Assembly (NCBI GenBank): GCA_045660225.1
Contig: JAZRDK010000047.1
Location: 1-21,452 of the forward strand
Reading direction: 5' to 3'
From: Scatosoma sp045660225
GTDB taxonomy: Bacteria > Bacillota > Clostridia > Christensenellales > Borkfalkiaceae
Length of the DNA stretch: 21,452 nt
Shown here in pieces: positions 1 through 7,295 of the stretch; position 1 is the first letter of the stretch, and each line of letters begins with the position of its first letter. Made by a program: the position numbers and the translations under genes. Below the pieces are notes generated by a model. That model did no database searches, was not told the DNA's origin, and saw only the letters and a list, made by a program, of their open reading frames with translations.

Positions 1-39
1 TACGGCTAAGTTTCGTAAAGCCTGTAGGGATTGCAACGC
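1..39. repeat. Terminal direct repeat, left copy
   Basis: The first 39 bases are identical to the last 39 (21414-21452). Both copies lie in coding sequence and in the same minus-strand frame, encoding the VAIPTGFTKLSR part of a module M copy. This is the normal signature of a circular sequence linearised with an overlap, but it can also arise when a linear contig begins and ends in the same repeat. Confidence 0.97.
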
Positions 40-1807
40 CACTTACGTCGGAGTTTGCCACGTAGTTTCCGCCACCCATCCAAGCACCGAGCGCGCTGTC
101 TACAATTTTCACCGCGTTTGCGGGAATTTTCGGGTCGTAATGCAACGTAACTTTCACTTTACCTACGCCGAAATCGTCCGCTTCATAATCAAAGGTAATG
201 GCAAACGTAACCGTCGTATCTTCTTCAAAATAGAATTCCTTACCGTCTACGATTTGCGCACCAAAATTACTTTCATCGCCAAGGTCGTCGGACGCGTCAA
301 GAAGTTCATACGCCAAGATACCGCCGGATATAGAAAGCGTATACTTATTGTTTGCCTTTGCGACAAATTCGTATCTATCGTACCAATATTCTTGGGGAAG
401 TTGTTGAATATCGACGTTCGTTTCTTGACCTACCTTCAACGAAACGATTTCCTTCGTCCACGACGATTGGATAGCAACGTCTTCGCTCACCAACAAAGGA
501 AGCGTTACTTTTTCACCCGAGTCGCTATATACCCAACCGTTGAACTGATAACCCGACTTCGTAGGGGTTTCGGGCGAAAATTCCGTATTTTCTTTTACGC
601 TATATTCTTCGCCGTCTACCGTTACGGTATAATACGTAACTTCTTCCAAAACGGCATTATCCACGTACGCAATCGAAGCTTGCGACTTGTCGATGCCGTT
701 CGCCGTATTGTCAAGGCTCAAAACGATGTATTCCGCTTCCATCGTCGCATAGGATTCCGCGTCAAACGTAATCACGTAACGATACCAACCGTCCGCAAGC
801 GCTTCGCCCTTGAAACTCAATTCCGTACTGTGCTCAAACACGTAGTTGCCACTGCCTTCATAGTTGGAAACTGCGTAAGCGACGATTGTCGTGCTCATAT
901 TTACCATCTTCATATCAATGGTAAGTTCATAACCGGTAAGGTCTTTGTCTTGGCCAACGGAAATCGTGTAACCAACCCACATCGACCTATTATCCGACCA
1001 ACCAGGATAACCTACGTCGGTAAGCGCAGCCTGTTCGGCGGTAATCAAAGTCGGGTCAAAGCTAACCATCATTGCATACTCAGAGCCGTTGGTAACTGCC
1101 GTTTGGTTTTGCACCTTAACGCTCGCCAAAGAGCCGTCCCAGTAGTTGTTCACGTTATTCTTCGCACTACCGTCAGCCTTAAGGACGTTTTTATTGATTC
1201 TATCGTACCAAGCAAGCGTTTCCACGAGATTGCCGTCCCCTTCTTGTACGGGCGGTTCTTCACTCGAAGTAGGCTCTTCACTCGAAGTGGGTTCTTCACT
1301 CGAAGTGGGTTCTTCGCTCGAAGTAGGTTCTTCGCTCGAAGTGGGTTCTTCACTCGAAGTAGGTTCTTCGCTCGAAGTAGGCTCTTCACTCGAAGTAGGC
1401 TCTTCACTCGAAGTAGGCTCTTCACTCGAAGTGGGTTCTTCGCTCGAAGTGGGTTCTTCGCTCGAAGTAGGTTCTTCACTCGAAGTGGGTTCTTCACTCG
1501 AAGTAGGTTCATCACTCGAAGTAGGCTCTTCACTCGAAGTAGGTTCTTCGCTCGAAGTGGGTTCTTCACTCGAAGTAGGCTCTTCACTCGAAGTAGGTTC
1601 TTCGCTCGATACTTCACTCGACACTTCACTCGATACTTCGCTCGATACTTCACTCGATGTTTCGCTCGATGCAGGGGCTTCGCTGGACGTAGGCGCGTTT
1701 ACGGAACTGTTTTCAGAGCTTTCATCACTCGTCAAGCAAGCCGTGAAAAGCGCGGACGTCATCGCCAAAGACATCGTAAGCAACAACGCTTTTCTAAATT
1801 TAGCCAT
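1..1807 (-). CDS. N-terminus of a large surface lipoprotein with SSEEPT linker (3' partial; probably joins the giant gene)
   Basis: ATG at 1807 follows a GGAGG site at short spacing. The N-terminus has two basic residues, a hydrophobic core and a lipobox-like L-F-T-A-C (Cys24), so a lipoprotein anchored to the outer face of the membrane is expected. A Ser/Glu/Pro/Thr linker follows: four to five SSEV-type units, then 19 SSEEPT units (about residues 68-182). Next comes a beta-rich, CBM-like domain (about 190-385, with ADGWYRYVITFD and an AYVDNAVLEE end), then an InlB B-repeat-like stretch (about 390-445, with TPTKSGYQFNGW), another beta-rich domain, and finally the start of a module M copy (NSDVSG...IPTGFTKLSR) at the window edge. 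There is no stop codon: the frame is open through base 1. The 39 bases at the edge repeat the other window end in the same frame, so this is either the 5' part of the giant gene or the 5' part of a second, paralogous giant gene. Confidence 0.93.
   Translation of the reverse strand, partial: MAKFRKALLLTMSLAMTSALFTACLTSDESSENSSVNAPTSSEAPASSETSSEVSSEVSSEVSSEVSSEEPTSSEEPTSSEEPTSSEEPTSSEEPTSSDEPTSSEEPTSSEEPTSSEEPTSSEEPTSSEEPTSSEEPTSSEEPTSSEEPTSSEEPTSSEEPTSSEEPTSSEEPTSSEEPTSSEEPPVQEGDGNLVETLAWYDRINKNVLKADGSAKNNVNNYWDGSLASVKVQNQTAVTNGSEYAMMVSFDPTLITAEQAALTDVGYPGWSDNRSMWVGYTISVGQDKDLTGYELTIDMKMVNMSTTIVAYAVSNYEGSGNYVFEHSTELSFKGEALADGWYRYVITFDAESYATMEAEYIVLSLDNTANGIDKSQASIAYVDNAVLEEVTYYTVTVDGEEYSVKENTEFSPETPTKSGYQFNGWVYSDSGEKVTLPLLVSEDVAIQSSWTKEIVSLKVGQETNVDIQQLPQEYWYDRYEFVAKANNKYTLSISGGILAYELLDASDDLGDESNFGAQIVDGKEFYFEEDTTVTFAITFDYEADDFGVGKVKVTLHYDPKIPANAVKIVDSALGAWMGGGNYVANSDVSGVAIPTGFTKLSR
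1263..1604 (-). repeat. 18-bp minisatellite, 19 copies (SSEEPT linker)
   Basis: Nineteen head-to-tail 18-bp units encode S-S-E-E-P-T on the minus strand. Units differ only at three wobble positions (Pro CCT/CCC, Glu GAA/GAG, Ser AGT/AGC), except the unit starting at 1497, where one Glu becomes Asp. It encodes a flexible, acidic, Pro/Thr/Ser-rich spacer just after the lipid anchor, likely to hold the binding domains away from the envelope. Confidence 0.97.
1605..1664 (-). repeat. 12-bp tandem repeat, 5 copies (SSEV/SSET linker)
   Basis: Five 12-bp units directly adjoin the 18-bp array and encode four S-S-E-V units and one S-S-E-T unit on the minus strand. They share the TCGAG(T/C)GAA core with the 18-bp unit, so the longer unit probably arose from this one by insertion of two codons. 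Confidence 0.95.
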
Positions 1808-1835
1808 AATTTTCCTCCAGTTTTTTATTTCTTTT

Positions 1836-1872
1836 ACGGTAGGCGACAAGTATCCTCCAAGTCGCCTGCCGT
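1836..1872 (-). promoter_or_regulatory. Hairpin upstream of the lipoprotein start, with SD-like sequence in its loop
   Basis: In the 93-base gap, the plus-strand arms ACGGTAGGCGAC and GTCGCCTGCCGT pair over 12 positions with one mismatch around a 13-base loop. On the coding strand the stem is followed by an A-rich stretch, not a T-run, so it does not look like a standard intrinsic terminator. The loop contains GGAGGA, and an in-frame TTG lies four bases after that GGAGG, 14 codons before the ATG at 1807. A role in RNA stability or translational control is possible but unproven. Confidence 0.5.
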
Positions 1873-1900
1873 TTGAATCGGTTTATACCTTTTGTTTAGG

Positions 1901-4900
1901 TTAGTTCTTCTTTACACCAACGACTTCCGTTGTATAAATAACAAGCGAGTCGATTGCAGTTATCTCAGGTTTATGGATACGAACGGCAAAAAAGTCTTCA
2001 TAGGCCGTTGCCTGCGCCCAACCGTTGTACAAGATTGCGTTCAACGCGTTTTCGTTTAAGCCAGGATTTGAACTTCCTTGCGAAATCTGTTTTTCCTGCT
2101 TGTAGGATACCACGCCGTTTTCGTCGTTGATTTCTATCATCCACTCGAATTCGCTCGTTTGCGTCAAGTGGAAATAAATCCACTCGCTTTCAATCAAATT
2201 GACGTAATTGGGATATACCTGCAAGTTACAACCAACCGTCTTGATTGCAAACCAAACTTCACGATATTGGGAAAGATTATCGGAGATGTAGTGCACGTGA
2301 CCTATGTCGCCCTTCCCCCAAATCTCCGCGTCCGGATTGCCGAACGTTGCCTTCGTCTTTGCTTTGTACTTATTCGCATTTGCAAAGCCCGTTGCCTTAT
2401 CTTCTTCCGCAGGCACGTACGTGTCGTCTTTCAAGACTTTTCTCCAAGCGCTATCCTTTTCGTGGAAGAAGGAGTCGGAAATCGTTTCCGCGTGTGCCTT
2501 TACCGTTTCATCATAACGGAAATCCAACGCAACGCCAAAACACGTCTTCACGTCGTTTTTCACCGTTACAACGGTTACATTTACGTCTTCACGCCAATCG
2601 TTCCATCCGTATGCGTCGAAATCAATCTTCAAGCTGGACGCACCGCTACCGATAAGCGTATCGCCGAGATAAACGTAGTTTTCTTCACCCAGCCACGAAT
2701 TGTCTCCAATTTCCACGAAGGGGGTGGTGTGAAGTACGGCTTTTACGTCGCCCGTAGGTTTTGCAACCGTTTCACCAAACCAGTCGATAGTTACTACGTG
2801 CGTTGCCCGTACGCCAGGATTCATCAACAATTTCGCCGTCAAGGTGACTTGTTCGCCTTTCGCCTCGTCCGTCGCCGTAAGAATACCGTTTTTATACGAT
2901 ACGCCCGCAACGTCGCTCACTTCAATTTCTACGTAAGGATTATCCAAACGCACCGGCATCGAAAACCCGCCAAACAACGTGTCTTTCGTGTCTACGAATT
3001 GCAACGAAGTAACGGTTTGGGACGCCGTCGCCATACTCGTAAGCATCGGCGTGCCGTTTACGAATTGCCAAAGTTCTTTATCGTAGTCTTCAAAGACGCT
3101 CGCCTGTTGGCTAAGCTCAGCAAAACCGCTAAGTTTGGTTGCGTTGCCTGCGTGCTCTAAAACCTTCGCATCCGAACAAAGCACGTACGAGCCGACAACG
3201 TTGACTGCTTTACCAAACAAGTTCAAATCGCACTCTTCCACGCCCGTCTTTTCATAAATCGCCGTTTCGTAAGAAATTTCCGCCATAGACGCGTCTACGA
3301 TACAGTTTTTAACGGTTGCATTTACACCTGCACCACGCGAGAAGAAGGTTGCCATAGCGCGATAATCTTCGCCCGTGCCAAGCACGTCGCTTACCTTAAC
3401 GTCGCCACCGATTTTCTTGTACGAAACGACGACGTTTTCAATTAAACCGTCACCGTACGCGCAAATAAAACCGTTCAGTCCGCGAAGTACCGCGTTGGTA
3501 AAGGTTACGTTTTTCACGACGCCTTCCCGCGCCAAATAACCAAAGATACCACCGCTTTGTGTTTCCGCGTACTTGTTATAACAAGATTCCAGCCCGTCTA
3601 TGGTGTAGCCTCTGCCATCGAACACACCCTTGAAACCTCTCGAGTAGTCCAATTCCTTGCCCTGTACGCCCCATACGGTGCCGGTGTTGGTGAACGATTC
3701 AATGACGTCGTTAAACGCGATGTCGTTGCCTAAAATGAAATAGCCGTCGAAGAATTGAGAATTTCTTTCTTCTTCAAAACGAATCGACCACTCGGTATCG
3801 TCCGTCGCCGCGTGCGTCTTCATATCTCTAAGGTCCTGCGCGTCCTTGATAATCATCGTATACACTTCCACGTCCATCGTATAACGCACGATGTCCGTAT
3901 TGATAACCAACTGCTGATTACCAAGAAGGCTTGCCTTTTTAGTGAACGCCGATTTATCGAACATCAAATTCTTACCACGGACGGCAGTCGTAACTTTTTT
4001 GCCTTGGAATTCCGCATCCTGCAACGTCCCCAACAACTCGCCTTGTACGGTGTAACGGGTCAGTCTGCTAACGTCCAGCACCGTCGTTTCTTCCAGGTGC
4101 GCCTCCGGGGGAATTACTTCGCAAACGATTTGCACTTCCGCCGTTTCGCCGTTATGCGTTGCCGTACCCTTAATTTGCGCCGTACCGCGTTTTTGACCGA
4201 TGACGTTGCCGTCTTGAATTTTTACAAGACCGTTAGCTTCTTTGCTAAGCGACCAATCGATATCGACGGTTTCAAGCTTTTCCGAGCCCTTTACGACGAT
4301 AAAGTCAAGCGAACGGCTGTTTACGTAATCGCTTTCGAACTCGCTCGTGGTAGAAATACTCGTCTTAAACCCTTCCTTGCTCGGGGCAAAAATCGCGGAA
4401 GTTGGTTGAATCTTCAACTTCGCCTTTATGACGTTTACTTGAATACTCTTGCTGGTGTAAATACCGCGTACGGTGGTGGAAACGATGACGTTGAACGATT
4501 CTACGCCCGCGCTCGTTACCGTAATTTCGTTGCCCGTAACGGCAATGCTTGCCTTTGCCAAAAGCGAATCTTCCGCGAAGGAAACCGCGTACGTTACGTT
4601 TTCTTCAACCGGCGTTTTATTCCACTCCGTATCCACGCTGAATTTCAAAACTTCGCCGTCTTCAATCGTATATTCTCTTTGATTGCAAACGATTTCAGGC
4701 GCGTAAGGAGATTTTTCAACGTTGACGACACAGCTTGCGCTGATGCCTTCTACCGTTGCCGTAATGGTTGCCGTAGCAACCTTATCTTTCGCCGTAACGA
4801 CACCATTTTCATCTACGGTTGCCACCGTTTCATCCGACGACGTGTATACGACTTTTTGGCTCGTTCCTTTTACCATTAATTCTAATGCAACGTCTTCGTA

Positions 4901-5110
4901 CTGTTTTACGTTGACTTGACCTTGCACGAAACGGATGGAAACGGGGCTTTGTTCTTCGCCGAAATCAATCGAGCTGTCCAAAGACGTACCGACGGAAGAA
5001 GACGAAACGTCTCCTTCCTCGCCACAACCGCTACAACCAACCGCCGTCAATGCCGTTGCAAAAGTAAGAGAAAGAGCAATACTTAAAAATAATGCTTTGA
5101 ATTTTTTCAT
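1901..5110 (-). CDS. Lipoprotein with Big_2, GLUG-like beta-helix and C-terminal module M
   Basis: This 1,069-residue protein has a lipoprotein signal (A-V-G-C, Cys26) and a Ser-rich spacer. Residues about 57-133 form a Big_2 Ig-like domain (SSDETVATVDENGVVTA). Further Ig-like stretches run to about 335. A GLUG-like beta-helix region spans about 455-692, with FKGVFDGRGYTIDGL, GGIFGYLAREG and a terminal LWQFVNGTPMLTSM; the giant protein has the same region ending in IWKVVKGVPMLKN. After a beta-rich middle part, residues about 895-1067 are one copy of module M (YREVWFAIK, YFHLTQ, WMIEI, YTTEVVG). ATG at 5110 follows AAGGAGG, 16 bases after the DUF4838 stop. No catalytic residues were recognised; a surface adhesin or glycan-binding role fits best. 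It is the last gene of the tight cluster before a hairpin-bearing gap. Confidence 0.93.
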   Translation of the reverse strand: MKKFKALFLSIALSLTFATALTAVGCSGCGEEGDVSSSSVGTSLDSSIDFGEEQSPVSIRFVQGQVNVKQYEDVALELMVKGTSQKVVYTSSDETVATVDENGVVTAKDKVATATITATVEGISASCVVNVEKSPYAPEIVCNQREYTIEDGEVLKFSVDTEWNKTPVEENVTYAVSFAEDSLLAKASIAVTGNEITVTSAGVESFNVIVSTTVRGIYTSKSIQVNVIKAKLKIQPTSAIFAPSKEGFKTSISTTSEFESDYVNSRSLDFIVVKGSEKLETVDIDWSLSKEANGLVKIQDGNVIGQKRGTAQIKGTATHNGETAEVQIVCEVIPPEAHLEETTVLDVSRLTRYTVQGELLGTLQDAEFQGKKVTTAVRGKNLMFDKSAFTKKASLLGNQQLVINTDIVRYTMDVEVYTMIIKDAQDLRDMKTHAATDDTEWSIRFEEERNSQFFDGYFILGNDIAFNDVIESFTNTGTVWGVQGKELDYSRGFKGVFDGRGYTIDGLESCYNKYAETQSGGIFGYLAREGVVKNVTFTNAVLRGLNGFICAYGDGLIENVVVSYKKIGGDVKVSDVLGTGEDYRAMATFFSRGAGVNATVKNCIVDASMAEISYETAIYEKTGVEECDLNLFGKAVNVVGSYVLCSDAKVLEHAGNATKLSGFAELSQQASVFEDYDKELWQFVNGTPMLTSMATASQTVTSLQFVDTKDTLFGGFSMPVRLDNPYVEIEVSDVAGVSYKNGILTATDEAKGEQVTLTAKLLMNPGVRATHVVTIDWFGETVAKPTGDVKAVLHTTPFVEIGDNSWLGEENYVYLGDTLIGSGASSLKIDFDAYGWNDWREDVNVTVVTVKNDVKTCFGVALDFRYDETVKAHAETISDSFFHEKDSAWRKVLKDDTYVPAEEDKATGFANANKYKAKTKATFGNPDAEIWGKGDIGHVHYISDNLSQYREVWFAIKTVGCNLQVYPNYVNLIESEWIYFHLTQTSEFEWMIEINDENGVVSYKQEKQISQGSSNPGLNENALNAILYNGWAQATAYEDFFAVRIHKPEITAIDSLVIYTTEVVGVKKN
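1904..2428 (-). other. Module M copy 7, at the C-terminus of the Big_2 lipoprotein
   Basis: The same module is found in a separate protein: TGFANANKYK, QYREVWFAIKTVGCNLQVYP, YFHLTQ, WMIEI, LNAILYNGW and a YTTEVVG end. It is closest in pattern to copies 1 and 3 of the giant protein. Confidence 0.8.
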
Positions 5111-5126
5111 TGTCGTCCTCCTTCTT

Positions 5127-7280
5127 TTACGTCAAATCCCATTCGCTGGTAACTTCCGTCAACGGATGGCTTTCTTTGTGGTATACGTTGCCAAGCGCGT
5201 AGAAGTCTTCGATAAACGATTTACGCATTTCCTTAAGCTCCGTTTCGGAGTAGTAATCCGCGTACGTATTGCAAAGCGCGAAACGGGGGAACAACGTTTC
5301 CGTAAGAAGATGTTCTCTAATCACCAAATACTTTTCGTAATCGCTTGTTCTATACTCGTTTTCCACAACTGCCAACAGTTCGTCCAGCTTATTCCACCAT
5401 TGTTGTAACATACCCTGGGGCCAGTATTCCGCATTGCCGAGCACGTCAGCCTGCGTACTGCCGGGAACATTATGCGCCTCTTCAATCGTACGACGATACG
5501 TCATCACTTCGTTGAAGTAATCGTACATTTCGTCGCCAACGATACCGTAGTAGTGGGTGAAGAACTTTTTCAGGTAGTGCATATAATCACTGTTGACGTC
5601 AAAGAGCATTTTTGAGTGCAAGTACAATCTAAGCGCCGTGAAACCAGGATTATTTTCGTTGCCATTAACGTGTTGGCTAAACCCCGTACTTACACCCAAC
5701 GTCTTATGGAATCTAAACGATTCGTAATCACTGTCAAAGGTGTTTTGGGGATACATATAGTTTCTAAAGTTTTGCGAATACAACCAAACGTGGAATCTCG
5801 AACTGTCGTCGCCTTCTTTTCTAAACCCAGACCAAAGCTCTGCCATCGTCTTAAAGCCTTGGTTATTTCCTTCGTAGAAACTGTGCGTGAAATCCGCACG
5901 GGAAGGCGCCCAAATGCTGTCTACGTGGTTTGCGTAGTAGAGCTGTTCTTCCGTAATGCCATACGCCAATTCTTCAGGCCAATCTTCCGCTTCGCCCTGT
6001 TCATTGAACCACATTTCCTTCATAGGCACACCCTTGCCGTCAACCAATACGTAGTTGCCGTCCGCATCCTTTTCCGCGGGGGGAGCTGCCTGGGAGTGGT
6101 ATACGAGTTGCATATATCTTACGTTTCTCTTTTTACCAAAGAAACTGATGGCTTCATCCGATGCAAGCCACTCGTCTACGTTGACTGCGATACGGTTGCA
6201 GAACGACATCCACGCGCCTGCCGTCGTCGAACCATAGTAGTCAAACGACGCCTTACACGCGGCACACGAACACATTTCCACCGTATTGTTTAGCGCGGTG
6301 TCGTTTTGACCCATCAACGTAATGTTGTCGCTTTCCGTAGGATTCATTTTAAGAATCGTAATCGTACGTTCGATACAATGGTCTAACATTGCCTTAAATC
6401 TTTCCTTATTACCACGCGCGTAGTAACAAGGCTGATTTTGGAACGCGTCGGGGGACGCCCAATCGGGGTTTGCCTTTGCTTCCGCCTTACTAATGAAGGA
6501 ATTCCAACCGTGCATCGAACCAGCGTCGCCGGGATTACCTTCGTGGTGAATCATCCACGCGCCTTGGCTGTATCCCATGCCGAAAACTTCCGTTTGGGTT
6601 GCCGAACCACCTTGGTTTCTGAAATCATAGTCAGGGCGTTCGACAACGTCCATTGCAGGCATTTTTTCCGCCTTGTTTTCATAGATAACCGTGTCTTCCG
6701 AAAGCATATCATAGCCAAGTACGTAGCGAAGGAAAAGCACCGAGCTAAGGCTGTAGCCTTCTTGTTCGTACGCGTTAATGAACACGTTTTTACCTACCGT
6801 AACGATTTGGAACCCAGACGCGCCAATCTCTTCGAAAGAAGGCATTTCATAACCGAGTTCTTCAAATTCTTCAATACAGTTAAAAAGGATGTATTGCGTG
6901 TTTTCGTCCACCGACGAAATTTGCTCGATGGAAACCGTTTCTATCATCGCGCCGGACGCCACCGCAAGCTGAGCGGCAATGAAACCTGCGCCACGACTCG
7001 TTTTACCGTCTTCGTCGTTCAAAACGATTTTGTAATCCGTCTTACCGTTCGTCACGAAATCGGAAACGGGGTTTTCAAAGTCGACGTCAACTTCGTGGAG
7101 CGTGCCTTCAACGTAGTGGTTTTCAGGGTCGTTAATGACACCCATAATCGCAGGGTCTTGCGTCGTCGAATCGGAAGACGAGTTATCGCCCTCGTTATCA
7201 TCCTTACAACCAAACGCACCAAAGGACGCGAAAAGGGAAAACGTTACTAAAAACAACGCCGTTAATCTTTTTAATTTCAT
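5127..7280 (-). CDS. DUF4838 domain lipoprotein (GH67-like)
   Basis: This 717-residue protein has a lipoprotein signal (lipobox A-F-G-C, Cys25) and a Ser/Asp-rich spacer. Residues about 80-205 resemble the GH67 N-terminal/GH20b-like domain that precedes DUF4838. The central part carries the DUF4838 hallmark: a strand ending in GQND (324-327) followed by a CSCAACKA cysteine cluster (337-344). DUF4838 proteins are secreted, alpha-glucuronidase-like barrels; to my knowledge their reaction is not settled, so enzymatic activity on a uronic-acid-containing or similar glycan is only a hypothesis. ATG at 7280 is preceded by AAGGAGG, which overlaps the stop codon of the upstream gene (15-base gap), so the genes are co-transcribed and probably translationally coupled. 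The giant protein carries a second, divergent DUF4838 region. Confidence 0.93.
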   Translation of the reverse strand: MKLKRLTALFLVTFSLFASFGAFGCKDDNEGDNSSSDSTTQDPAIMGVINDPENHYVEGTLHEVDVDFENPVSDFVTNGKTDYKIVLNDEDGKTSRGAGFIAAQLAVASGAMIETVSIEQISSVDENTQYILFNCIEEFEELGYEMPSFEEIGASGFQIVTVGKNVFINAYEQEGYSLSSVLFLRYVLGYDMLSEDTVIYENKAEKMPAMDVVERPDYDFRNQGGSATQTEVFGMGYSQGAWMIHHEGNPGDAGSMHGWNSFISKAEAKANPDWASPDAFQNQPCYYARGNKERFKAMLDHCIERTITILKMNPTESDNITLMGQNDTALNNTVEMCSCAACKASFDYYGSTTAGAWMSFCNRIAVNVDEWLASDEAISFFGKKRNVRYMQLVYHSQAAPPAEKDADGNYVLVDGKGVPMKEMWFNEQGEAEDWPEELAYGITEEQLYYANHVDSIWAPSRADFTHSFYEGNNQGFKTMAELWSGFRKEGDDSSRFHVWLYSQNFRNYMYPQNTFDSDYESFRFHKTLGVSTGFSQHVNGNENNPGFTALRLYLHSKMLFDVNSDYMHYLKKFFTHYYGIVGDEMYDYFNEVMTYRRTIEEAHNVPGSTQADVLGNAEYWPQGMLQQWWNKLDELLAVVENEYRTSDYEKYLVIREHLLTETLFPRFALCNTYADYYSETELKEMRKSFIEDFYALGNVYHKESHPLTEVTSEWDLT

Positions 7281-7295
7281 AACTTTTCTACCTCC

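Noticed and set aside
1150..1653. Minus-strand frame giving a K-N-L-L-R-V repeat protein
   Set aside because: It is an alternative frame of the same 18-bp array, overlapped by the well-supported SSEEPT frame and lacking a credible ribosome binding site.
1263..1664. CRISPR-like array
   Set aside because: Units are contiguous 18-bp and 12-bp coding repeats with no spacers between them.
1847..1849. TTG at 1849 as the start of the large lipoprotein
   Set aside because: Although in frame and near a GGAGG, it lies in a stable hairpin; the ATG at 1807 has its own GGAGG and gives a normal lipoprotein signal length.
1808..1900. Sigma-70 promoter for the large lipoprotein gene (TATAAA-like box near 1884)
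   Set aside because: No -35 box lies at suitable spacing, so the AT-rich hexamer alone was not enough to call a promoter.
140..1904. Long plus-strand open frames over the first lipoprotein gene, including repetitive SSLEVG and RSRFFTRS-like translations
   Set aside because: They are antisense images of the 18-bp array and its flanks. The minus-strand frame has the start site, signal peptide and coherent domains; the plus frames have none of these.
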